From: Bacillus vallismortis
Lineage (GTDB): Bacteria; Bacillota; Bacilli; Bacillales; Bacillaceae
NCBI RefSeq assembly: GCF_040784915.1
Contig: NZ_CP160797.1
Location: forward strand, 4,082,137 to 4,146,136
DNA length: 64,000 nt
Direction: 5' to 3'
Positions 47,382-55,989 of the stretch are shown one piece after another. The translations under genes were made by a program, and so were the position numbers. The stretch's first letter is position 1; every line of letters begins with the position of its first letter. Below the pieces are notes generated by a model. That model was not told where the DNA came from, made no database searches, and saw only the letters and a program-made list of their open reading frames with translations.

Positions 47382-48845
47382 TTGGCTAAAAATAAGTCTA
47401 TGAAAATTTCGGATAAGGATTTCAACCGTATATCGAGTGCATCCTACGATAATCAAAACTATCATATTGGTGAGATTATTTATACTAGCAATGGGCAAAA
47501 GCTATACGTTATCGATTATAAAAAAACAGAAAAGGGCCTTAACGCCCTCACACTTGTTACTAGAGAGGATTATCGTAATTCCCATGAAGGCAAACACCCT
47601 GAAAAAATCCAAAACGCCATCATCGCGTACCGCGGATCAGAACCTATCAGCCCGGGTCAATTACAAGACACAATAAAGCCATATCGTGAAGAGCGGGAAC
47701 AGCTTATTAAAGAATTAGAGAAAAAGGGAATCAACATTCCTAAAGATGAAGATGGTTCTTTCTATGACTACGCACAAGGGGTTCCTGAATATTCAAATGA
47801 GATTTTACAGGATTGGCTCCATATGGATACCAGTTATTTGGTTGGCAAAAAACCATTTGATGACGGGACGGAGAACCAAGCCATTCAGGCAGATCAATAT
47901 GCAAAAAAAATACATAAAGACTTTAAAAACGCTGACATTCAAGTCACCGGTCACTCATTAGGCGGTTCTAATGCAAGCTATGCAGTCGTGATGAATGACT
48001 TTATCAAACGCGGCGTTACTTTCGAAAATCCTAACATATATGAAAACCTGCCTGAGGATGTCAAAGCCCGAGCATTAAAAGGGGATTTCCGCAGCCGTTT
48101 AACAGAATATATTAATTTAAATGATGGATTATCTTTGTTGAATCGGGATGCTGCTGAAATAGGTAATGTGAAAGTGATGTATGACGAGGCTTTGCCGAAC
48201 GGTGTACAAAATAATCGCCTTCCTGATGCAGTAAAGATGTTGGGCCTTGCATTTAAACGTTACAACAATCAATCTCTTGATGTATCACTATTTGTCGAAG
48301 CCTTGATGGGAAGTCACAATCTGGACCGATATAACTTCAATTCAGATGGCTCTGTCCAAACTGTTGATGATGTGTTAAAAAACAATCCTGACTTTGCATT
48401 AACGATGCTTAAGCAAATGAAATCAACCAATGTGAAAGCCAATACAGGTGTTTCAATCCTCATTAAGTCGCATGTATTGATGAATACATGCACACAGTTA
48501 AAACATATCGCTGAATTGGAATGGTCTAGGATTATTCGTGAGATTGAAAGAATTGATGACAAAGTAAAGGATTCTATTGAGGATGTCAGGAACATGCATG
48601 CACGAATGGTTGGTTTTGGCGCATATGATGAATTAGCCATTTCTGATGTCGATGATCTGATCAATAAACTTAAAATGAACAAACCGCATCACCTTTTTTA
48701 CTCAAAAGAAAAATATGATCAGGCAGTAGATGCCGCGCTTCATTTACAGCACTTGCTTCAGATGGTTGCAGATGACCTTGGACATATGGGACACGCTTAC
48801 CATGATGCAGATCTGGCAGCAGCAAGCCGGATGGGGATTTCATAA
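47382..48845 (+). CDS. Lipase-domain protein with C-terminal LXG/WXG-like region (candidate type VII effector)
   Basis: 487 residues, no signal peptide. Residues about 20-320 form an alpha/beta hydrolase: AIIAYRGSEP near 79-88, nucleophile elbow TGHSLGGSNA with Ser192, possible Asp248 in NLNDGLSLL and His312 in GSHNLDRY. Residues about 355-487 are wholly helical (ELEWSRIIREIERIDDKVKD) and end AYHDADLAAAS, which contains a Y-x-x-x-D motif at 473-477 of the kind used as a type VII export signal. The order (enzyme first, helical domain last) is the reverse of ordinary LXG toxins and like that of the staphylococcal lipase TslA. TTG start at 47382, AGGAG 8 nt upstream. AT-rich compared with neighbours. 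Confidence 0.8.
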   Translation: MAKNKSMKISDKDFNRISSASYDNQNYHIGEIIYTSNGQKLYVIDYKKTEKGLNALTLVTREDYRNSHEGKHPEKIQNAIIAYRGSEPISPGQLQDTIKPYREEREQLIKELEKKGINIPKDEDGSFYDYAQGVPEYSNEILQDWLHMDTSYLVGKKPFDDGTENQAIQADQYAKKIHKDFKNADIQVTGHSLGGSNASYAVVMNDFIKRGVTFENPNIYENLPEDVKARALKGDFRSRLTEYINLNDGLSLLNRDAAEIGNVKVMYDEALPNGVQNNRLPDAVKMLGLAFKRYNNQSLDVSLFVEALMGSHNLDRYNFNSDGSVQTVDDVLKNNPDFALTMLKQMKSTNVKANTGVSILIKSHVLMNTCTQLKHIAELEWSRIIREIERIDDKVKDSIEDVRNMHARMVGFGAYDELAISDVDDLINKLKMNKPHHLFYSKEKYDQAVDAALHLQHLLQMVADDLGHMGHAYHDADLAAASRMGIS

Positions 48846-48860
48846 GGGAGAGAAAGAGAC

Positions 48861-49271
48861 ATGGATTTTATGAATAAAAAACCTACAGATGCAGACCGTT
48901 TTATGCAAAGAGTGACAAGCCAGCATTCAACCACTTCGCTTTTTTCAAATGCCCATCTAGATACATCTGAAATGACACCAGAACAATTGGCGGCGTACAA
49001 AGAGAAGAAAAGACAAGAACAAAAATTGGCGCTGATGAATTCAATCAAAAAACAATTAAGCTATGCTTTTCAAGAAGACCGTAAGAATTTATCTTCGATC
49101 AAAGATAATATCACAGATGCCGAGCTGGCGGTTAAGACAAAGCGGGACATTCTCGACCATCATATGTCAGGAAAAGCGATTGACAGTGTCACGGATAAAA
49201 TGAAGGATCATCTATCTTTTGATAAAGTTCGTTCTCATGTATCGAGTGTAGTCAATTCCATTGGCTTATAG
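48861..49271 (+). CDS. Small helical partner of the lipase (candidate type VII chaperone/targeting factor)
   Basis: 136 residues, charged and mostly helical, no membrane segment: EQLAAYKEKKRQEQKLALMN, a coiled coil around NIKDN-like ITDAELAVKTKRDILDHHM, and a C-terminal helix DKVRSHVSSVVNSIGL. ATG 48861 lies 15 bp after the lipase stop with AAGGGAG 10 nt upstream, so the two are co-translated. Small helical proteins encoded beside LXG effectors commonly bind the LXG domain for export; assignment here is by context. Confidence 0.7.
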   Translation: MDFMNKKPTDADRFMQRVTSQHSTTSLFSNAHLDTSEMTPEQLAAYKEKKRQEQKLALMNSIKKQLSYAFQEDRKNLSSIKDNITDAELAVKTKRDILDHHMSGKAIDSVTDKMKDHLSFDKVRSHVSSVVNSIGL

Positions 49272-49282
49272 AATAAAGAACC

Positions 49283-49309
49283 AAAAGCCGGCAAATTGCC
49301 TGCTTTTTT
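49283..49309 (+). terminator. Terminator of the lipase module
   Basis: AAAAGCCGGCAA / TTGCCTGCTTTTTT hairpin with one mismatch, right border of the module. Confidence 0.75.
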
Positions 49310-49412
49310 GCTTTTCCGCAGACTGGCAAAGGACTGTTTTACATATGATATGATTACCAATGACAAAATGAGGGTAATTTTTTAGTTACACAATTCATAA
49401 AAGGAGGTTCTA

Positions 49413-50990
49413 ATGGAACACTTAGATTTGCATCATATTTTCGAACTAGGTTTTTTGTTGGTCATGATTGCAGCCGGTATTACCGCGATTGCCAAGAAGT
49501 GCAGACAGCCTTATCCGATCGCACTCGTGATTGTCGGCACGATCATTGGACTTGTACATATTCCGCTCTTCGAACCGCTGAAAGATTTTATTACTGAAGG
49601 AGAAGTCTTTAACTTCGTCATCATTACGCTGTTCTTGCCGGCTTTATTAGGAGAAGCTGCCCTGAAGCTGCCCTTTTCCCATTTGCGGGAAAATAAGCGC
49701 CCCGTTCTGGCGCTGGCCTTCGGCGGCACACTCATCTCGTTTCTGATCGTCGGCTTTTCTTCCATGTGGCTGATGCATTTGGCCATTCCGGCGGCGTTTG
49801 TTTTTGCCGCGCTGATGAGTGCGACAGACCCAGTTAGTGTGCTGTCCATTTTCAAAAGCGTCGGTGCGCCGAAAAAGCTTTCGATTGTCGTTGAAGGAGA
49901 AAGCCTGTTCAATGACGGGCTGGCGGTAGTGCTGTTCAACATTTCCGCCTTTTACTTAATGACTTATTTAGATCTCGGCATTCAAGGCGCCGGTTTAGGC
50001 TTGTGGGAGTTTGTCAAAGTCATTTCCCTCGGCCTCATTATCGGAGGCGCTCTAGGATTTGTCTTTTCCCAGCTCACCAAGTATTTTGATGATTATCCTT
50101 TAGAAATTATTTTTAGTATCATTCTGTTTTACAGCTCATTTCTATTGGCGGAAATGGCAGGTGCCTCCGGCGTAATCGCTGTCGTAGTCGCCGCGCTTAT
50201 ATTCGGCAATTACGGCGCAAAAATCGGCATGAGCCCGACGACCAAGCTGAATATCAATAACTTTTGGGACGTCGCCGCCTTGCTCGCGAACTCCCTTGTC
50301 TTTTTGATGGTCGGACTTGAGATCACGAGAATTGACCTGACTGACAAATGGGGTTTGGCGATTATGGCGATTGTCATTGTGCTTATCGCCCGAAGTGCCG
50401 CCGTCTATATCAGTCTGGCCTTTATTAAGAAATTTCCGGCGACATGGAAACATACCATCAATTGGGGCGGGCTGAAGGGCTCTCTGTCCATTGCCCTTGT
50501 ACTGAGCCTGCCGAGAGACTTCCCGGGGCGTGAAGACATTCTGATTTTCGCCTTCAGTGTCGTTTTATTCTCCCTTGTTGTTCAGGGGCTTACCATTAAG
50601 CCGCTTCTGGAACGGTTAGGCGTGAATCAAAAGGAAGAGGGCAATCAGGAATATGAGGAATTGCTTGCAAAAGGACACCGGCTAGAAACCGCTATCCAGG
50701 AAGTCCAGCAAGTCAAACACAATTTGCTGATACACGAAGCTGTCTCCAGCGAACTGACAGACCAATACAAAGAAGAAGTCAGCCAGCTGCATCAACAAAC
50801 AAACCAATTGTTCGAAACATACCCGGAACTCAAAAACAAACAGCAAACCATCTTGAAAAAACATTCGTTATACGCCCAGTACCAAGCGATCGAGAACTTA
50901 TCAAAGGAAGATATCATCTCAAACGAAGTGGCTGAGAAAGAGCAAGCGCGGATCATTGATGAAATCGTTTCTTTGGAAAACGATCATTAA
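49413..50990 (+). CDS. CPA1-family Na+(K+)/H+ antiporter
   Basis: 525-residue antiporter with about 12 helices in the first 400 residues. Transport-site motifs: SATDPVSVLSIFKSVG, GESLFNDGLAVVLF (membrane Asp/Asn), and NWGGLKGSLSIALVLSLP. Residues about 410-525 are a cytoplasmic coiled-coil tail (HLL-rich, LLAKGHRLETAIQEVQQVKH). Shorter than NhaK-type relatives. AGGAGG precedes the ATG. In 168 I recall yxaD and yxaC here instead. Confidence 0.88.
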   Translation: MEHLDLHHIFELGFLLVMIAAGITAIAKKCRQPYPIALVIVGTIIGLVHIPLFEPLKDFITEGEVFNFVIITLFLPALLGEAALKLPFSHLRENKRPVLALAFGGTLISFLIVGFSSMWLMHLAIPAAFVFAALMSATDPVSVLSIFKSVGAPKKLSIVVEGESLFNDGLAVVLFNISAFYLMTYLDLGIQGAGLGLWEFVKVISLGLIIGGALGFVFSQLTKYFDDYPLEIIFSIILFYSSFLLAEMAGASGVIAVVVAALIFGNYGAKIGMSPTTKLNINNFWDVAALLANSLVFLMVGLEITRIDLTDKWGLAIMAIVIVLIARSAAVYISLAFIKKFPATWKHTINWGGLKGSLSIALVLSLPRDFPGREDILIFAFSVVLFSLVVQGLTIKPLLERLGVNQKEEGNQEYEELLAKGHRLETAIQEVQQVKHNLLIHEAVSSELTDQYKEEVSQLHQQTNQLFETYPELKNKQQTILKKHSLYAQYQAIENLSKEDIISNEVAEKEQARIIDEIVSLENDH

Positions 50991-50997
50991 CGCAAAA

Positions 50998-51021
50998 AAG
51001 CAGACTGTCATCAGTCTGCTT
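50998..51021 (+). terminator. Terminator of the antiporter, left copy of a 24-bp direct repeat
   Basis: Stem AAGCAGACTG / CAGTCTGCTT. The same 24 bp recur exactly 200 bp downstream with one change. Confidence 0.75.
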
Positions 51022-51221
51022 CAGATTGTTGACAAAATCCTAAAACGGTTTAGTTTTAGGATTTTGTCATCTTGTCAGCGTGATTGAAAACCCTTGAAGT
51101 CTAGGAAGGACGAGCATTGGAGCGGAGCGAATGTTATCATTCGTGAGCACCAACGCGCAGGACTGACAACGAATGCGAGGGTTTGTCGACACGCTGAAAG
51201 CAGACTGCCATCAGTCTGCTT
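51022..51221 (+). repeat. About 200-bp structured repeat element, possible small RNA
   Basis: Contains a perfect 16-bp hairpin GACAAAATCCTAAAAC (51031-51046) / GTTTTAGGATTTTGTC (51053-51068). It is followed by a nested fold: TCAGCGTG (51075-51082) pairs with CACGCTGA (51190-51197), AAACCCT (51088-51094) with AGGGTTT (51178-51184), AGTC (51098-51101) with GACT (51161-51164), TTGG (51117-51120) with CCAA (51150-51153), and CGAATG (51128-51133) with CATTCG (51138-51143). A terminator-like hairpin with TTTTTCTTTT closes it at 51198-51221. The size recalls the 190-bp dispersed repeat reported in the B. subtilis genome. Confidence 0.65.
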
Positions 51222-51230
51222 TTTCTTTTA
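51198..51230 (+). terminator. Right copy of the terminator repeat
   Basis: Stem AAGCAGACTG / CAGTCTGCTT followed by TTTTCTTTT, a better T tract than the left copy. Confidence 0.85.
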
Positions 51231-52259
51231 TGATTTGAAAAAATCAACCAGCGGCTGAAAATCCCTGGATAAATCAACTTCATTCGGTTCTGCTTGAAGC
51301 AGGCGGTCAATCATGCGCTCCAGTTCCTTCATATCATGTTGATCTGTGTATTCAATGAAGTTTAAGCTTTCGAGCCAATCCCGGTACGAATGTTTAGCTT
51401 TGCCGTAACTGTTTCCAAAGACAAGGCAAGGTGTTTTGGTAATAATCGAGAAAATCATCGCGTGAAGACGGTCGGTGATCACCAATTTACTGGAACCGAT
51501 GCGGTCAAGCATCTCCATTAAATGTTTTTCACGATCGGCGTAATCAATGGTGTCTACCGTGTCCAGCACCGTATCGGTACGTTCCGTATAGGTTGTTTTT
51601 TCTGCCCATTTTCTCATCTGTGAAATAAAATCTTCGTCGGTCACTTTCTCCTTATCCGCTCTTAAAATAAAGAGAACGCCGTCCCGCTCAAGCTCTCTCG
51701 GTACAATATCCAAGGAGAGCACCATATCCGGTGTAAAAATCACATTAGAATTGAAGGTCTCTTTCACAACATCCAGCGTCTGTGTCTCACGCGCGGCAAT
51801 CGTTAAATTAGAATTTTGATGGTACGCGTCCTGTGTTTTTTTCTTTTCTTTATTTCCAGCGTCTGTGTCTTCAAAATAAACGGATTGCGGCAGAGAAATC
51901 GATTTATAGTCCTTAAACGCCGAGAAAACCTTCCTTCTGTCTTCCTCAATATCGAGATAAAGGTTTCCTAAATTTCCTCCGCCGGTAAAGCAGACAATAT
52001 CGTCTTCACGGATGATCTCCTTCACCAGTTCAATCCCCTCATCTGTCGCATAATCCATAATTTCAATATATTCATAATACGGAAAATGATTTTTTATAAA
52101 TTTCTCTTCCGCATACGCAATCGCTTGGTCACCAATGTTTGTGTAACTCGGGGAACCAAACAAAAATACTTTTCGTTTATCATGTAACAGGGCATCTGGC
52201 TCGACATTTGGCGCAATGCCTTTTACGAGTTTTTTGCCTTTGATTTCTTGTACAGTCAT
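51228..52259 (-). CDS. yxaB: Polysaccharide pyruvyl transferase family protein YxaB
   Basis: 343-residue member of the family of CsaB and EpsO, which transfer pyruvate from phosphoenolpyruvate to cell-surface sugars. Motifs: FGSPSYTNIGDQAIAYA near 32-48, VCFTGGGNLGNLY, and the C-terminal LVITDRLHAMIFSIITKTP with the catalytic-type RLH. ATG 52259 follows AGGAGG; the upstream frame to 52343 has no site. A stress-induced gene in 168. Acceptor sugar unknown. Confidence 0.9.
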   Translation of the reverse strand: MTVQEIKGKKLVKGIAPNVEPDALLHDKRKVFLFGSPSYTNIGDQAIAYAEEKFIKNHFPYYEYIEIMDYATDEGIELVKEIIREDDIVCFTGGGNLGNLYLDIEEDRRKVFSAFKDYKSISLPQSVYFEDTDAGNKEKKKTQDAYHQNSNLTIAARETQTLDVVKETFNSNVIFTPDMVLSLDIVPRELERDGVLFILRADKEKVTDEDFISQMRKWAEKTTYTERTDTVLDTVDTIDYADREKHLMEMLDRIGSSKLVITDRLHAMIFSIITKTPCLVFGNSYGKAKHSYRDWLESLNFIEYTDQHDMKELERMIDRLLQAEPNEVDLSRDFQPLVDFFKS

Positions 52260-52352
52260 ATCTTTGTCCTCCTTCTGGGATGATTGCCTCATTGTGTAGT
52301 TAACTGTCTCTACCCAAAAAGGAGGATGGCTATGCATCGGCATGTGCGCCGG

Positions 52353-53501
52353 CTATATCAGAAACATCGTTTTCGCCAATTTGATGGATGCTGCAATGTC
52401 CCGAGCCGTTCTTTCCATGTATTCTGCGGCATGTTCAAACGCGTCTTCAAGAGGCACGGCGCCGGGAACGATGCTGAAAAGCGCATCAATTCCGTGCTGA
52501 TAGACGGCATCACTGTCTCGTGATACCGATCCCGCTATGCCGATGACGGGCACATCGTATGATTTAGCCGCTTTGGCCACGCCGATCGGTGTTTTCCCAT
52601 AAATCGTTTGGCTGTCAATCCGCCCCTCACCGGTAATCACAAGATCCGCATCCTGAACTTCATCTTCAAAATCAACCGCTGCAAGCACAATATCAATGCC
52701 TCTTTTCAAATCAGCATGCAGAAAAGCCAGCAGCCCCCACCCAAGACCGCCCGCTGCGCCGGCGCCCTTTATTTCCCTGCAGGCTGTTCCGAGCGCTTTT
52801 TCTGCCACATCCGCGAAATGGGTTAGGTTCTGGTCCAGCACTTCCACCATGTCGTCTGTCGCGCCTTTTTGCGGCCCGAAGACAGCCGCAGCTCCTTTTG
52901 GCCCGATTAACGGATTGTCCACGTCGCAGGCGACCTCCAGTTTGACATTCTCCAATCTGGAATCAAGCTCGCTGATATCGAGTGATGCGAGCTGAGATAA
53001 CGCGCCGCCTCCGAACCCGATCTCACGACCTGATTCATCAAGAAGCCTTCCGCCCAATGCTTGAATCATCCCGGCTCCTCCGTCATTCGTTGCGCTTCCG
53101 CCGATCCCGATGATCAAACGCTCTGCGCCCGCGTCAAGAGCGGCTGCCATTAATTCTCCCGTCCCCCTTGTTGTCGTGACGAGCGGATTGCGCCTTTCAA
53201 CAGGCACGAGATGAAGCCCTGAAGCGGCTGCCATTTCAATCACAGCTGTTTTCCCATCTCCCATCATGCCAAAAAACGCTTTCACCGGTTCTCCCAGCGG
53301 CCCCGTGACAACCTGTTCTTTGATCCATCCGTTTGTGGCATCAACCAGAGACTGAACGGTGCCCTCACCGCCATCCGCCATCGGCATTTTTCTGTAATCG
53401 GCATTCGGAAAAACCGATTTGAAACCTCTTTCTATCGCGTCAGCGGCATCCAAAGCTGATAAGCTTTCCTTAAAAGAATCAGGTGCAATGATGATTTTCA
53501 T
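52353..53501 (-). CDS. glxK: Glycerate kinase GlxK
   Basis: 382-residue glycerate kinase of the GlxK/GarK type, phosphorylating D-glycerate. Motifs: IIAPDSFKESLSA at the N-terminus, MADGGEGTVQSL, GIGGSATNDGGAGMIQALG, and ITGEGRIDSQTIYGKTPIGV. ATG 53501 matches the family length. It lies next to, and divergent from, the gluconate operon, a plausible shared role in sugar-acid use. Confidence 0.93.
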   Translation of the reverse strand: MKIIIAPDSFKESLSALDAADAIERGFKSVFPNADYRKMPMADGGEGTVQSLVDATNGWIKEQVVTGPLGEPVKAFFGMMGDGKTAVIEMAAASGLHLVPVERRNPLVTTTRGTGELMAAALDAGAERLIIGIGGSATNDGGAGMIQALGGRLLDESGREIGFGGGALSQLASLDISELDSRLENVKLEVACDVDNPLIGPKGAAAVFGPQKGATDDMVEVLDQNLTHFADVAEKALGTACREIKGAGAAGGLGWGLLAFLHADLKRGIDIVLAAVDFEDEVQDADLVITGEGRIDSQTIYGKTPIGVAKAAKSYDVPVIGIAGSVSRDSDAVYQHGIDALFSIVPGAVPLEDAFEHAAEYMERTARDIAASIKLAKTMFLI

Positions 53502-53624
53502 CCAAATCGCCTCTTTCAAAACATGATTCACTTACACGATCTATCTCCAATGTATCATATCAGGTTTGGAAATACATACCATCAGTTATGGTAAAATTTT
53601 AATAAAAATTAGAAATGAAAGTGT

Positions 53625-53653
53625 TTGCATAAATGAAACATTCACGTTATCAT
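53625..53653 (+). promoter_or_regulatory. SigA promoter of gntRKPZ
   Basis: TTGCAT (53625-53630), 17-nt spacer, TATCAT (53648-53653). Confidence 0.85.
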
Positions 53654-53669
53654 ACTTGTATACAAGTAT
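53652..53669 (+). promoter_or_regulatory. GntR operator
   Basis: Perfect 18-bp palindrome ATACTTGTATACAAGTAT overlapping the -10 and start of transcription, identical to the known gnt operator; GntR leaves it when gluconate binds. Confidence 0.95.
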
Positions 53670-53695
53670 ACTCCTTGAGTAAGGAAGGTGAGTGT

Positions 53696-54427
53696 ATGCT
53701 AGACTCCAAAGACCTGTTGTATCCCGCAAAATGGCTCTCAAAAGCGTCAACTGGTGTTCGTGTCGCATACGAGCTGAGGATGCGGATCATTTCAGGCCTG
53801 ATTGAAAGCGGTACCATTTTGTCAGAAAATACGATTGCCGCCGAGTTTTCCGTAAGCCGTTCGCCGGTTCGCGAAGCGTTAAAAATACTCGCATCCGAAA
53901 AAATCATCCGCTTAGAACGAATGGGGGCGGTTGCAATTGGGTTAACTGAGAAGGAAATCACGGAAATTTATGATGTGCGTTTACTATTAGAAACATTTGT
54001 CTTTGAACGGCTTGTCAAAATCGACATTGAGCCCTTAGTCAAGGACCTCAGCAAAATACTTGAAATGATGAAAGTCTCCATCAAATACGAGGACGTAGAT
54101 GAATTTTCATTTCAAGACGTGCTGTTTCATGAAACGATTATCCGTGCGATCGACCATTCATACATTCAGATGATCTGGAACAATCTAAAACCCGTTATGG
54201 AAAGCTTTATTCTTTTATCAATGCGGGCACGATTAAAAGAAAAACACGAGGATTTCACAAGGATTTTAGATAACCATGAGCTTTATATTCAGGCCATTAA
54301 AGCAAAAGACAGGGCACTGATGATTCAGTCTCTTCACCAAAATTTTGATGATGTGCAAGAAAAGGTAGAAGACCTGTGGCTCTCACAACAAATGCTGGCA
54401 AAAGGAGCTGAACACAATAATGACTAG
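53696..54427 (+). CDS. gntR: Gluconate operon repressor GntR
   Basis: 243-residue founder-type GntR regulator. Winged helix with SENTIAAEFSVSRSPVREAL (about 43-62) and a FadR-type all-helical C-terminal domain. ATG 53696 follows AAGGAAGG. A cre lies inside the gene. Its last 8 bases overlap the gntK start. Confidence 0.97.
   Translation: MLDSKDLLYPAKWLSKASTGVRVAYELRMRIISGLIESGTILSENTIAAEFSVSRSPVREALKILASEKIIRLERMGAVAIGLTEKEITEIYDVRLLLETFVFERLVKIDIEPLVKDLSKILEMMKVSIKYEDVDEFSFQDVLFHETIIRAIDHSYIQMIWNNLKPVMESFILLSMRARLKEKHEDFTRILDNHELYIQAIKAKDRALMIQSLHQNFDDVQEKVEDLWLSQQMLAKGAEHNND
53801..53818 (+). promoter_or_regulatory. cre site (CcpA) inside gntR
   Basis: ATTGAAAGCGGTACCATT; the core TGAAAGCGGTACCA (53803-53816) fits the cre consensus at 13 of 14 positions and is the known gnt catabolite site. 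Confidence 0.88.
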
Positions 54428-55961
54428 TTATATGTTAGGAATCGATATCGGCACGACAAGCACAAAAGCTGTGTTGTTCAGTGAAAACGGAGACGTGGTA
54501 CAGAAAGAAAGCATCGGCTACCCGCTCTATACACCGGACATCTCAACGGCTGAACAAGACCCTGAAGCGATTTTTCAGGCCGTCATCCAAACAACCGCGA
54601 GAATCACAAAACAGCATCCGCAAAAACAGATCTCATTCATATCATTCAGCAGCGCCATGCACAGCGTCATCGCAATCGATGAAAATGACCAGCCGCTGAC
54701 GCCATGCATCACGTGGGCCGACAACCGGAGCGAAGGCTGGGCGCATAAGATCAAAGATGAATTGAATGGGCATGAGGTGTACAAGCGGACAGGAACACCG
54801 ATCCATCCGATGTCGCCGTTAAGCAAAATCACCTGGATCACGAACGAACAAAAAGAAATCGCTTCCAAAGTAAAAAAATATATCGGCATCAAAGAGTACA
54901 TTTTCAAACAGCTGTTCAATGAGTATGTAATCGATTACTCCATGGCATCAGCGACAGGCATGATGAACCTGAAAAGCTTGGATTGGGACGAAGAAGCACT
55001 GCGCATCGCAGGCATCACGCCGGACCACTTATCAAAACTCGTGCCAACGACTGAAATCTTTCAGCATTGCAGCCCGAAATTAGCGATACAGATGGGAATC
55101 GATCCGGAAACACCTTTTGTCATCGGCGCCAGCGACGGCGTGCTGTCCAATCTCGGCGTCAACGCCGTTAAAAAGGGTGAAATTGCCGTCACCATTGGGA
55201 CAAGCGGTGCTATCCGGACAATTATTGATCAGCCGCAAACTGATGAAAAGGGACGGATTTTCTGCTACGCCTTGACGGACAAGCACTGGGTCATCGGCGG
55301 ACCGGTAAACAATGGGGGCATCGTGCTTCGCTGGATCAGAGACGAATTTGCCTCTTCCGAAATCGAGACAGCGACACGGCTCGGGATTGATCCATATGAC
55401 GTGCTGACGAAGATCGCCCAACGCGTCAGACCCGGTTCCGACGGTTTGCTGTTCCACCCATATCTCGCCGGAGAACGCGCTCCGCTGTGGAATCCAGATG
55501 TACGCGGCTCATTTTTCGGCCTGACGATGTCGCATAGGAAAGAGCATATGATACGGGCTGCATTAGAGGGGGTCATTTACAACCTGTACACGGTGTTCCT
55601 GGCGTTAACCGAATGCATGGATAGCCCGGTAACCCGCATCCAGGCGACAGGGGGATTTGCAAGGTCGGAGGTTTGGCGCCAAATGATGGCGGATATCTTC
55701 GAATCACAGGTTGTCGTTCCGGAAAGCTACGAAAGCTCATGTCTTGGCGCCTGCATTTTAGGCCTGTATGCGACAGGAAAAATTGATTCATTCGACGCCG
55801 TGTCCGACATGGTCGGCAGCACGCACAGACACACGCCGATCGAAGACTCAGCCAAAGAATATAGAAAATTAATGCCGATTTTCATTAATCTCTCAAGATC
55901 ATTAGAGAATCAATATACACAAATTGCAGATTATCAGAGAGGCTTAATCACACACAACTAG
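54420..55961 (+). CDS. gntK: Gluconokinase GntK
   Basis: 513-residue FGGY-family kinase that makes 6-phosphogluconate. Phosphate motif GIDIGTTSTKAVLF at 6-19, FGGY segments TWADNRSEGW and IGASDGVLSNLG, ADP motif GTSGAIRT, and C-terminal TGGFARSEVWRQMMADIF. Overlaps gntR by 8 bp (translational coupling). Confidence 0.96.
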   Translation: MTSYMLGIDIGTTSTKAVLFSENGDVVQKESIGYPLYTPDISTAEQDPEAIFQAVIQTTARITKQHPQKQISFISFSSAMHSVIAIDENDQPLTPCITWADNRSEGWAHKIKDELNGHEVYKRTGTPIHPMSPLSKITWITNEQKEIASKVKKYIGIKEYIFKQLFNEYVIDYSMASATGMMNLKSLDWDEEALRIAGITPDHLSKLVPTTEIFQHCSPKLAIQMGIDPETPFVIGASDGVLSNLGVNAVKKGEIAVTIGTSGAIRTIIDQPQTDEKGRIFCYALTDKHWVIGGPVNNGGIVLRWIRDEFASSEIETATRLGIDPYDVLTKIAQRVRPGSDGLLFHPYLAGERAPLWNPDVRGSFFGLTMSHRKEHMIRAALEGVIYNLYTVFLALTECMDSPVTRIQATGGFARSEVWRQMMADIFESQVVVPESYESSCLGACILGLYATGKIDSFDAVSDMVGSTHRHTPIEDSAKEYRKLMPIFINLSRSLENQYTQIADYQRGLITHN

Positions 55962-55989
55962 TACATGACACGAAGGGGAGGGCACTACC

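Noticed and set aside
47382..47700. N-terminal LXG domain in the lipase protein
   Set aside because: The N-terminus runs straight into the hydrolase fold; only the C-terminus has the helical, Y-x-x-x-D-bearing character.
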